Part shown: piece by piece, positions 45,605-55,400 of the stretch | Layout: every line of letters starts with the position of its first letter | Position numbering within the stretch: the first letter of the stretch is position 1 | Assembly (NCBI GenBank): GCA_951230915.1 | Contig: OX579638.1 | Span: 13,410,696 to 13,474,695, forward strand | DNA length: 64,000 nt | From: Antitrichia curtipendula | Lineage: Eukaryota; Streptophyta; Bryopsida; Hypnales; Leucodontaceae | Direction: 5' to 3' | Notes under the pieces: model-generated | The model's database searches: none | Told to the model about the DNA's origin: nothing | What the model saw: the letters and a program-made list of their open reading frames with translations, nothing else | Made by a program: the position numbers and the translations under genes

Positions 45605-45880
45605 TCAAATCCTTTCTTTTGATTGGACAAAAGGTTGAAAATTTGTACAATCAGCTTCAAGGAAAATTGACTTGGCCCCAAGGTGTAAAACAACCTTTAG
45701 GACCTCCTTACATGTATTGATCAACCGGGAAGCTTCACAATGGATGCTACAAGGAAAAATAGCCATTGCACTTTCATGTGGACCTGGTGAGCTTGGAGGG
45801 AATGCAATCAGAAATCTACACACATTAGATTCTCTCAAGATTGAATAGTCTCCACCAATGGGATTGTCCACCGATATCAA
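45605..45880 (-). pseudogene. RNase H-like domain fragment of a retroelement
   Basis: A 91-codon minus-strand frame. Its layout resembles the plant RVT_3/RNase H fold: a strand with GGDYSILRESN, then RFLIAF, then CEASRLINTCKEVLKVVLHL (the helix that carries the active-site Glu in 'AEALAL' motifs) and GAKSIFLEADC (the strand with the active-site Asp, usually 'VxVESD'). No reverse transcriptase, start context or neighbours of a complete element are seen. It is probably an isolated relic of a non-LTR retroelement or a captured domain. It is weak evidence by eye only. Confidence 0.4.
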
Positions 45881-45962
45881 TTGAAAATGGAGCTCTTCCT
45901 TTTCCGTTGCCCACCCCGCAAGACAATCAGTTGTTTGTATTTTGTTTTATTGCTTGGATTAA

Positions 45963-46799
45963 CCCCTAAAGGACCGAGGGGGGTTTCCAGAGAGCCAGTC
46001 CAAAAAGTGCAACCTTTAACATAATGTTATTCAAAAAAGAAAACCGAAACTTTTTCTTGGAACCTCAACTATACAAAACTAAAATAAATTATTTTACCAA
46101 AGTGTGGGAAGTTTTTTTAGCACTTTTCACCACGTGGATTGAAAGATTATAGCATTTGAAGTGGAAAAAAAAAACTTTTTTCCAATCTTGTGAAATAGGG
46201 TCAGCAGACTTTGGGCTCATTTAAAGTAAAATTTTTGCTCTATACAAACATTAATTTTTTGACCATTCACAAGTGTATGATATTAGGTTCACTCACAAAA
46301 AAATTTAGAAGAAAATATTGAGTCTAAATTATTCTAAATCACCTTGCAACGCAAGGAGGTTAAGTAAATTGGCAATACACTAGTCATTTTTTTGTGCAAT
46401 GAAGAAATATTTTATTTGAAATTCAAACAGTGAAAAATTAGAAACAAACATTTGGAATATGTGGAAAAAATTTCAAGACTTTTGACTTCATTGATTGCAA
46501 GATAATAGGACTTGAATGTTAGAAGAAAATATTTTTTCTTGAAACTACCCCAACTTAGCTAACAAAGTTTGACTCCTCTTAGAATGTGATTTGACAACTA
46601 TATTTTATTTTATTTTGACAATTGTATGCCATATTTTATTAGTTACATACATGCCAAATTTCAAAACTTGATAATCTTTTTTGCAAAAGATTCTCCAAAG
46701 ATTTCCAAATTGCCCAAGCTGCCCAAAAAGTTAAGGGCAACATAGCTTTTGATCTGGGCATCCAGTCGGAAAAAAAAATAGTTTTTCATGAAGGAGGTA
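45963..46799 (+). mobile_element. long TTAA-family copy, 3' part disrupted
   Basis: The left end CCCCTAAAGGACCGAGGG follows TTAA (45959-45962). The interior carries the family's 'agtgtgggaag-tttttt-agca', 'ggattg-aagat' and 'gcccaagctgcccaaaaag' zones. An M2 element begins at 46800, and no family end is found after it, so the right end is lost or too diverged. Confidence 0.7.
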
Positions 46800-47071
46800 A
46801 GGTGGGTACACCCAAAACTGCCACTTTTTGCTACTGAGCCTAGTTACTACTATTAGACTGGTCAAATTTTCATATATTCTTGTTGGCAAGTGAAAGGAGG
46901 TTCCAACGCACCAGAGAACGTGGCATTTGGACACTGTATGCAAAAGTTATTAAGGGTCGAAGTTTGTTTCTGAAAGCGCTCCATCCAAATAGGTACATAA
47001 CTGATTTTGGAAATGTACACAGCCTGTAGATGGCGCTTTAAAGTTAGGTGCCATTTTGGGGGTGCCTACCT
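46800..47071. mobile_element. 272-bp TA-flanked MITE, family M2, copy 2
   Basis: The left end AGGTGGGTACACCC is preceded by TA (46798-46799), and the right end '...gggggtgcctacct' is followed by TA (47072-47073). It is the reverse of 37059-37331 at high identity over its full length. The 70-codon minus-strand frame is the same element sequence as at copy 1. Confidence 0.9.
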
Positions 47072-47240
47072 TACATGTTTACACATTATCTCCAGAGTCT
47101 CATTCACAGGACAGCTTTAAGTTTTGAAAGTTGTTTAGATGGAGATGCTTCACCATCCACAGGAATTACGGTATTCATTTCAGCATTCACTCCGTGAGCA
47201 AGCAAAGTTAAGTTATGTGGAGATGTGACCTGCAAATAGT

Positions 47241-47582
47241 GTGACTATTGCACAGCAGGAAAGGCAAGTTGGGCTGGCTGGCTGGGCTGGCAGAGTACTG
47301 GAGCAAGCCATGTTGAGTTCTTTTCAACCATTGCAGCCAGCTGCTGTTGAACAAGCCACACAACAACTGGATTTGATTATTAGCGTACTAACTTACTCAA
47401 AAATCCCCCCGAGACCAACACCTCCCGCAAATTCGTACCTTCCAACCAATGCATGTGGTGGCCTTGCACATTACTTACAACAGCTTCAATGTCAGTTTGT
47501 GAGGATCACAATGACAAGGACAAGGATGGAGTTTTTAAAAATAAAAACAAAAATTATTTTAGTTCTCAATTCACACATTTAG
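47241..47582 (+). CDS. doubtful 113-codon open frame, no recognised family
   Basis: The frame starts at a plain ATG in DNA that is richer in G and C than its neighbours. Its N-terminal half has a Gln/Ala-rich helix-like stretch (SSFQPLQPAAVEQATQQLDL) and then a Pro-rich turn. The last 25 codons run into AT-rich DNA (KIKTKIILVL). No domain, signal peptide or splice sites are seen. It could equally be a chance frame. Confidence 0.2.
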   Translation: MTIAQQERQVGLAGWAGRVLEQAMLSSFQPLQPAAVEQATQQLDLIISVLTYSKIPPRPTPPANSYLPTNACGGLAHYLQQLQCQFVRITMTRTRMEFLKIKTKIILVLNSHI

Positions 47583-47955
47583 GATTTTATTTAAAAGAAA
47601 GAAGATAAAAGCATTCATGAGAAGTCTTTTTTGCTTTGCATTAGGTGGGTTCGTATTGTATAATTTTTTTTGGCTTTTGAAATACATTTCAATATGTGCC
47701 AAAAGAAAAAACAAAACAAAGCAAAAAAAACTTCCTTGTTCTCTGCCGAGAATGTTTTGTTGGAACACTGATTTTAGAGTCAACTTGACTGCAGTGAAAA
47801 ACATTGTGGGAAGGATACCAACCCTTTGACATGAAATTCTCTTTTCATTTTCAAAGAATAAATAAATAAAAAGAAGAAGAATAAAACGAAGAATAAAGAA
47901 TATAACGAAGAATGAAGAATGATAATAACAATAATGAATAACGATGATGACAATA

Positions 47956-48254
47956 GTGGTAGTCACAGCTTGTTCACCGTGATGGTGAACAATGAACAAT
48001 GAACAATGGAAAGTGCTTTGAGGGGCCAATGAGAAGTGACGAATATTGAACAAGCCGTGACCACCCTTTTTGTTCAAATGTTGAGAATGAACAATGGAGG
48101 ATGGATAATGGCGAGATGGACGGATGTAATTGAAAGTTAAGAGAACAAAGGAATAATCTTAGCGGAACATTCCGTCAAAAGCAAGCCAACCCTACGCCGC
48201 CACCACTTCAATGTTCATTGTTCACCATCACGGTGAACAAGCTGTGACTACCAC
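47956..48254. mobile_element. 299-bp TA-flanked MITE with >40-bp inverted ends, family M5
   Basis: GTGGTAGTCACAGCTTGTTC (from 47956) continues for over 40 bases that are repeated in reverse at the right end (to 48254), with no difference that I can find. TA lies on both sides (47954-47955, 48255-48256). Within each terminal repeat there is a second, smaller palindrome, GTTCACC-gtgat-GGTGAAC. The near identity of the ends suggests a young insertion. The longer minus-strand frame over this region (47571-48077) starts inside it and is not a gene. Confidence 0.92.
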
Positions 48255-48413
48255 TAATGTGTTCCCAAATGACTGCAAGGTTCTATTGGGCCGTTCTATT
48301 GCCAGTGTCTGTTCTTTTTAATGCACTTTTAATTAATCGATAATTAGTGTTCTTTCAAAGAAAGAAAAAAAATTCTGTTGCCAGATTCTAATGCAATGGT
48401 TCCAAACATTTTA

Positions 48414-49220
48414 ACCCCTAAAGGACCTTGGCCTTTTCTCCATCAAAACACACTTTCAGAAACTTTGACCACATACATTGCAAGATATTTGCATCCAAAG
48501 TGAAGAAAACAAGTTTCTTTGCAGTTTGCACCTTGTTTGACTAGTTTTTTTTAGCTTTGAATCTTTTAGCTTAAATTTTTTGCACTATCGATTTAGATTT
48601 TCTAAGTTTTTATGTTGAATACTTGAGTTCAGAATATAGGAAATTTAAAATAAAAAAACCCTTAATTTTTACTCATTAAAAAATTGTTGAGTAGCAATAG
48701 GTTCAAGATTGAAGGGAAAACTAATTTGTTAATAGCTCTAAGATGAAATTGAAATACAATAATTCCAACAATGAGATTGTTCTAGCAAGCAAATACAACC
48801 ATATCTAGCAATTTTTTTTGTAAAATTATAAAAATTGCATTAAAAAATGACTCCTATAAGTTATTTTTTCAAGAAAATGCTTAGATTGCCCGAAAAACTA
48901 AATCTATCTATAACTTTCTCATCATTAGTTTAAAAAGAATGAATCAAAGCTTCAAATGTAGACAAAAATATATAATTTTAGGAAAAATATTTTTTAAAGT
49001 TATTTTGGCTTTTTGTGATTTTTTTGTGTTGCTTGCCAGCCTCCATTTTTGGCTTATTTTGCCATAACTTTTCTCCCAAGGCGCTGGTTGAAATAAAAGT
49101 CATATGTCCACAAAGCTCTTGCAGAACCACATATCCTCAAAAAAATTCAAAAAAATCAAGGTCTTAGGAACCTACCCGAATCCAAATTGTCTCCTGAGGG
49201 GATAAACAGTTCTTTAGGGA
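48414..49220 (+). mobile_element. 807-bp TTAA-flanked element (long family)
   Basis: The left end CCCCTAAAGGACCTTGGCC follows TTAA (48410-48413), and the right end 'cagttctttaggga' precedes TTAA (49221-49224). Collinear with 41727-42659: 'cattgcaagatatttgcat', 'gttgagtagcaataggttcaagat', 'gagattgttctagcaagc', 'ttgcccgaaaaac', and 'ttttgccataacttttctccc-gg'. Some internal deletions are present. Confidence 0.88.
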
Positions 49221-49224
49221 TTAA

Positions 49225-51900
49225 ATGAAATAAGAAAAATAAATATTCTACCTGGCTGATTTTGGTTGATCCTGTAAGGATGGATGACTTTATTGTTAAC
49301 AAAGAATACCAATAATTGGAGTATTTTCACTATCTTGGGGCTATCTTGGTCACAAGGGGTCATGTCATTCCAAGGTTTAATTGTAGAGATTGTCTAAATT
49401 GATTCTTATTTTTGGTTGGTTCATTGATCTTTGCTTTTTATTAAAATCATAAGGTAGACCTTTGCTTTTGGTTGATTTAGAATCTAAAATGAGTGCATGG
49501 TTCACATTGGGTTCAGATAACTAAGTGGGTGCACCTATTAGTGATTGTAAGAAACCCTTATTGATTTTGTTGCATTTTCAAAATACACGTATCTTTTTTT
49601 TTTAATATTAAAATTAATTAATTTTTAATAATGAATATGGCCATTATATACATTTTAAAGAAGATTTCACCCTAGGAAGAAAAAGCTTAAAAAATCTCTA
49701 AGCAAAAAACTAAATAAGTACAAAATTACAAGAAAATAATTACTTTAATTTTTTTTTTTTTGTAATTTGTAAGAAAATAATAAATAAAAATTTAAAGTTA
49801 AATTTTATTTATTTAATTGTAGTAGCTCTATGGAGATTCGCCAAAAGAACCATCCAAATAACATTAAACATGTTTCAAAATGCAAGCAAAAAAGAGTTTA
49901 CTTTGTAGACTTCTAAACAATATAGAATTAATTATTTTTAAAATTCCTTCAAACAATAGCCTAGAGTCTATTAGAAGACTATCCCCTCCAAATTCCAGCT
50001 CTAATTCCAACTCTAAATTTGTTTTTGAGGGTTAGAAATAGTGTCCCCTCCAAATTGGTAAGTGTGATATAAATGGGGGCTATTTTTAGCTAATAAAATG
50101 TTTTTGAAAAATAAAATAAATTATTTAAGGTGTATAATAGTCATGAATATCTTATTTATGAATCTTGAGTCTTTTGGAGCAAAAAGAAAAAATAATGACC
50201 AAAAAAATTCAGCTAGAAAAGGGTGATAAAAAATAAAATCTCCCCTATATTATTGTCATACTATTATAGAATAGATGTCATTAAAAATATATACTTTAAA
50301 ATATACTTTGAATGTCAATTTTGCTAAATTGGTAGTATTCCATGCACCAAATATTGTGACATACATATTCACAAAGGTCTAATTTCAAGTCACAAACTAT
50401 GACATGTATAGAATCTGGGTTCAGACCCCACAATTTGAACTACAACAAAGTAATGGAATATTGCCAATTTCACGAAATTGTGTTCTTGATTCATTATATG
50501 AAATTTTGTAACTTCATGAATTCTTGATAAGATAACGTTGCATGTAAAAACACCAGTAAAGAACTACTTGATGTTAGAAGCATGAAGGATGTGATCTAAA
50601 ATCATTTTCATAGTTGTCAAAATTCATTTGATTACATTTGCAGGTAACTTCTCGTCATGTACAAGAGTGCAAACAATGCAGAATAAAATATATTTTTGAA
50701 TTTATCAGCTCAAATGCATTCCCTATGATTTGATAAGGGAACCAAAGATGTTATATTAGAGAATGCATTAGAGAGACTTTTGGCTGATGTGCAAATATAG
50801 TAAAACAATTTATTTATTTTAAAAATAAAATAAAAAATATATTAATTGCCTATCTAACAGGGCACACGAGTTGACACAAATTGGCAAGATTCTCTGTAAC
50901 AAGATTTGGGTTGATTTTTCTTCATTTTCACATTTGCATGCAGTCAAATGGCCCTTTAAAGGACTGAAATTTTCTCTTATGTTATCCTCAAGAGATACAA
51001 ATGTATTAACATATTAAAACAAGATTGATATACTCACTTTATTAATACCGAGATTAATACCAATACTATATTTTTATAGATTTAATTTTGGTGAAGAAAT
51101 ATACATCTAGGAGATTGAAATATCCAAAAATATTAAATATCCAAACTATTAATATTGATTCACAATGTTTTATTTAAGAATGTTGTGGACTTTTACATTC
51201 ATGGGCCTTGAGAATTTGCATTATAATATTTTTTTTTAAAATAGGGTCTCCAAAGGGTTCTCTGACTCTAACTAGTAGTACAAATATTGCAAAAGCAGAA
51301 AATTAAAAAATAATATATTTTTATTTTCTCATATTTGCACTGTTGGGCCAAACTCAAATGTTCCTGTTGAGGTCCCATTTTTTTTGTAATGGTTCCAAAT
51401 TTTGCAAGTTAGTGAAAATACTAAGAAAAACATTAGTTCAATTAATTTGAGTAGAATACTCTAGCTAAAGAAGATCATCGCCAATATTACAGCAAAAGAG
51501 AGTTAACCTCTTCAATCAAAATACTGAGTCACTATTTTAGAAATTGAATCATTTGTTTGCTCCACCCGAGCAACTTGCTAATTTAATAATACAAATAATT
51601 ATACCATGAGCTTCTTCAGTTCGATACCAACGATCAATTTGCAACACAAATTGTTTTGTAGAATTACAACTACTTCATTTTGTAGAATTGCCAACCCCAA
51701 TTAAAAAGAAATGCAATTTTCACCATACCACAAAGAGGATCTTTTTTCGCCAGGTCCAAACACTAATTGGGCACTTGTCATGTCCAGTCATGTGAGCGTC
51801 GCATCTTTTTGCCATTCTACTAGCGACACTCTGGTGAGTTCGCCCCCCTTCCCAAAACGATTCCCATTTTGAAGACTTGTGACCCGTGGCATTCCCTGAT
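49225..51900. other. AT-rich intergenic DNA
   Basis: No genes, terminal repeats or arrays could be bounded here. Many A or T runs occur (for example 49590-49605, 49748-49762). It ends where base composition rises at about 51770, upstream of the WAT1-related gene. Confidence 0.4.
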
Positions 51901-52470
51901 TGGTTTCAACCCGTAGTCAAGTGACGTGGCCCCCCTCACATGATGTCTGGCAGCTTGTTGTCTGCACATGAAAGCGACGATCCAGCTCCGTCGCCTCTGC
52001 CATGCCTTCCACTGGAAAAGTGAGGAATCTGCCCTCGCAGCTACCCATAATCATCGCCACTGCGGCAGCACTTTGCTGTACTGTCGTACATGGGAGGGAG
52101 GTCTTTCTTCTTCCGCTTCCCTCTAGACTCGACTCCTGCCGTTCAATCCAGATTCCAACACTCACCATGTTGACTAGCTTGCTTGTGTAACTTTGCAATT
52201 GCTTGCTTGCTATATTAATTAGTATCTAATGTATCACGGATCATCTCTTGTTGCCATGCCCTCCATACATAAACTGCAAAGCTCGATCGATCGAGTACTC
52301 ATGATCGATCAGATGCATGATAGCTAGCTTGCAATTGGGGTGGATCGGGTTGAACGTGAGCTCGATTCGACGATATGGGGCATGCATGTACAGCTAGTCT
52401 GTCGAGGTTCATGATCTGATCGACCGAGAGATGTGTGTGTGTGGTACGTGGAGCTGCGATTCGATCAGAC
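51901..52470. promoter_or_regulatory. 5' flank of the WAT1-related gene
   Basis: Base composition is higher here than in the neighbouring DNA. A cluster of GATC-rich palindromes (gctcgatcgatcgagt, catgatcgatcagatgcatgat, tagctagctt) lies at about 52280-52335. The short open frames on both strands (62 and 93 codons) show no protein features. A 'tatattaattag' near 52211 could be a TATA element, but this is a guess. Confidence 0.4.
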
Positions 52471-55400
52471 ATGGAGGGCGAGGCAGTTGCGGAGAATTCG
52501 AAACTGGTGGGGCTGGGTACGAGGAGCCACGAGCAGCAGGTGCAGCAAGCGCAGAGTGTTATAGTGCTAGTGCATCCGACTTCGACCGTGACGACGACCC
52601 ATCGCCATGGGAATGGCGAGGAGTGGACGACGACGAAGAAGGTGAGCGTGGTGCCGTTCGTGGTGATGACGCTGGTGCAGGGTTTGTACGCGAGTAACCA
52701 GGTGCTGGCCAAAGTGGCGCTGGGGACGGGGCTCGACCCGCTCGTCTACTCCGTCTGCCGAAACGTCATCGCCTTCCTCTTCCTGGCGCCTGCTGCCTTC
52801 TTCCTCGAACGGTCAGTGCGCACCTAACGAATTGCTTGCTTATTCCAGTGGTGAAAAATGAGTATCATACTTGCTGAGCTGCGTAAGCAGTGAAGGATGT
52901 ATGAGCTTAATTTTCCACAAACAGGCCCAAGGTGTAAGTTACCTGGCGTAATCTCATTGCCAACTTTGCTTGCAGGGGAGCATAGGTGGTATACTAGCTC
53001 AATCGCTTTGTACCCACAGTGCGTTGAAATATTGTATTTGATGCGAATTTTTTCGTTGCCTATGCTAAATTAATCGTATAGTGCATATGGTTTATGGTGG
53101 CTGGCATGGGCACATGTCACTGTGAGCGACGATCTAGGTAGTGACATGGACCTACTCGAAGTTGTAGTGCACCACACGCAATATTCGATCTAGATCAATA
53201 AGGATGTCACGATTGAGGGTGATCCAAAGGTGTGTCCAAACTGACTGTTAGAGTAGAAAGATGGAAAGATTGAAGCAAAAACACAGAAGACACCAATTTT
53301 TTGAAATGGACAACTCTGATACATTCTCTCCATGATTTTCATGAACAGGGATTCTAGGCCGAAAATGACAATGTCCATTTTTGGAAGCCTCAATCTACTT
53401 GCATTCTTTGGGTAACACTCTTGCCTTTCAAAAAACTTGGGAGTGTCTTTCTTGCAAAATTTGGAACTAGCTTTGTTTACATGGTAAGGGCAAGATGGCA
53501 ATCCATCAGTTGTCTAGCGAATGAACCACTGGGATTTAATCCGCACCTCATGAAGGTTTGGAAAATGTGCAGAATTTTGGGAAACCAGCAGATGTTTTTG
53601 ATAGGGTTGACGCTCACGACGCCGTTGTTTACTGCGGTGGTGCAAAACATGGTTCCCGTCATCACCTTTTTGCTAGCTGCACTACTTGGGTACTTCATTC
53701 TTGCCTCCCTGATGGTACTTTCTGTTTTTCAATGACCTTGCAATTCTACGATTTGGAAGAAATCTGTGACTGTTGCTAAAATAGTGGAAATCATGTCCTG
53801 TTCTAGCTTGGTCCATTCAGGCAAAGTTGTGCTGGAACAGGACATGATTAACATTTGTGTGCGATTTTTCAAAGCAAAAATTACAGATCTGTAGAATACT
53901 AATTAAGGTAGGACTGTAGGAGTGGGGTGTATGAGGTTGTCATTCTCAGGGTTGATCCAACTTTTTGGAGGCACGCACACTTCCAAACATTTTTCAGTAA
54001 ATTTCCCTTAAAAGAAACATATAAGGTAACTTTGCCTATGACAGGCAAAATTTTGGACCAGCCTAATACAAGCGAAAAACTTCATGAGCAATACATTTCA
54101 CAAGACACATGTACTGGTCATGAAGTTTTGGGCCTGCATTAGGTTGCTCCAAAGTTGGCCTGTCATAGGCAGAGTTACCTTATATGAAGCTGCAATCTAA
54201 GTCACTTTGACTCAAGCTTTTGAACTCTTGTGGAATTAGTTATGAATATTTGAAATTGGAAAGACATAAAACTCCAAAGAATCCCAATACTGAGATCTTC
54301 ACTTGTCTATTAGTATATTGGAGAATCCACAATATGTAATTGCATGCTGGATGCTTTGAGACAATGAACTATTTTAGCATATTGCACGGTTTGAACTAAT
54401 AGCCAAACAATACTGTAGCTTGTGTACCTGACCTGTATTATTGTGACAATTCAAACACTACTGTACAGTAAGTTGCAATGCATTGAAAAAACAACAGTCA
54501 GATCACTTTGACACGGGGTGGGTGTTTTTTTGGTTATTTGAACTCGGACAAAACGTGAGTTCACTGAATGATGAGTTTGTTCCCAACTGTACTGTAGAAT
54601 GGAAAAGATATCCTTCAGGAAGAGGAGCGACCATGCGAGAATGTTAGGCACCGTGATATGCATCGGCGGTGCAGTGACCATGTCAATTTACAAAGGGATA
54701 GCAATCTACACAACGAGGATTACTGACCAAGACCAATTAGATGGGTTGGGACACATGGGCACCGCGATGCCAGCACTTGATTTGCAGCAAAACAGTGGCC
54801 AGTGGTTCGTGGGCGTGCTTTGTCTGCTCCTGAACTGTACCTCATGGGCACTGTACCTCGTCAACCAGGTACTGCAAAAAAATCCCACATGACAAATGGA
54901 CGATTAATATGATCACTACAATTGAATACTGTTCTTGTACCAATGGCTATGTAAGCATAACTTTCATTCAGCCGTTCTATTTAGGGGTAACAATTGTGAG
55001 ATTTCAACAAATATTTTGGTGTAGCAAAGGTGAAGTACACCCAAAACCGTCAAAATAAGCAGTTCAGCATGGTTGGAGGCACAAACATTTTTGTAGTTTT
55101 AAAAAGCATGAAATAAAAAAATAAAATAGAATTTTTGGATAAGGCATGTAATTAGTATGAATTTTCAATGGAAGCTCCCTAGGTCACTAAATCCATCACA
55201 TACCCTAGTCATAGAATCAAAATCTAGAGAATCAATAGGCAACCAATCACAATTGAGTATGGGAACAATTTAACCCCTAAAGTCCTATTGTCCCCTCAGG
55301 GGACAAAATGGCTTTCGGGCAGGCTCTTGTGGTCTCAATATTTGTCGTCAATTTTTGAATTCTTTTTGGACAGATAAAAAAACAAATTAGCTTTCCAAAA

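Noticed and set aside
47571..48077. 168-codon minus-strand open frame
   Set aside because: It begins within the M5 element and runs through a GAA/TAA-rich microsatellite. The Ile/Phe/Leu runs (IIVIHYCYYHS, LLLFIYLFF) are what such AT repeats translate to.
53905..53920. Solo 'taaggtaggac' as the left end of another AGGT element
   Set aside because: No matching inverted end was found within the following 600 bases apart from the complete M3 element, so it cannot be bounded.
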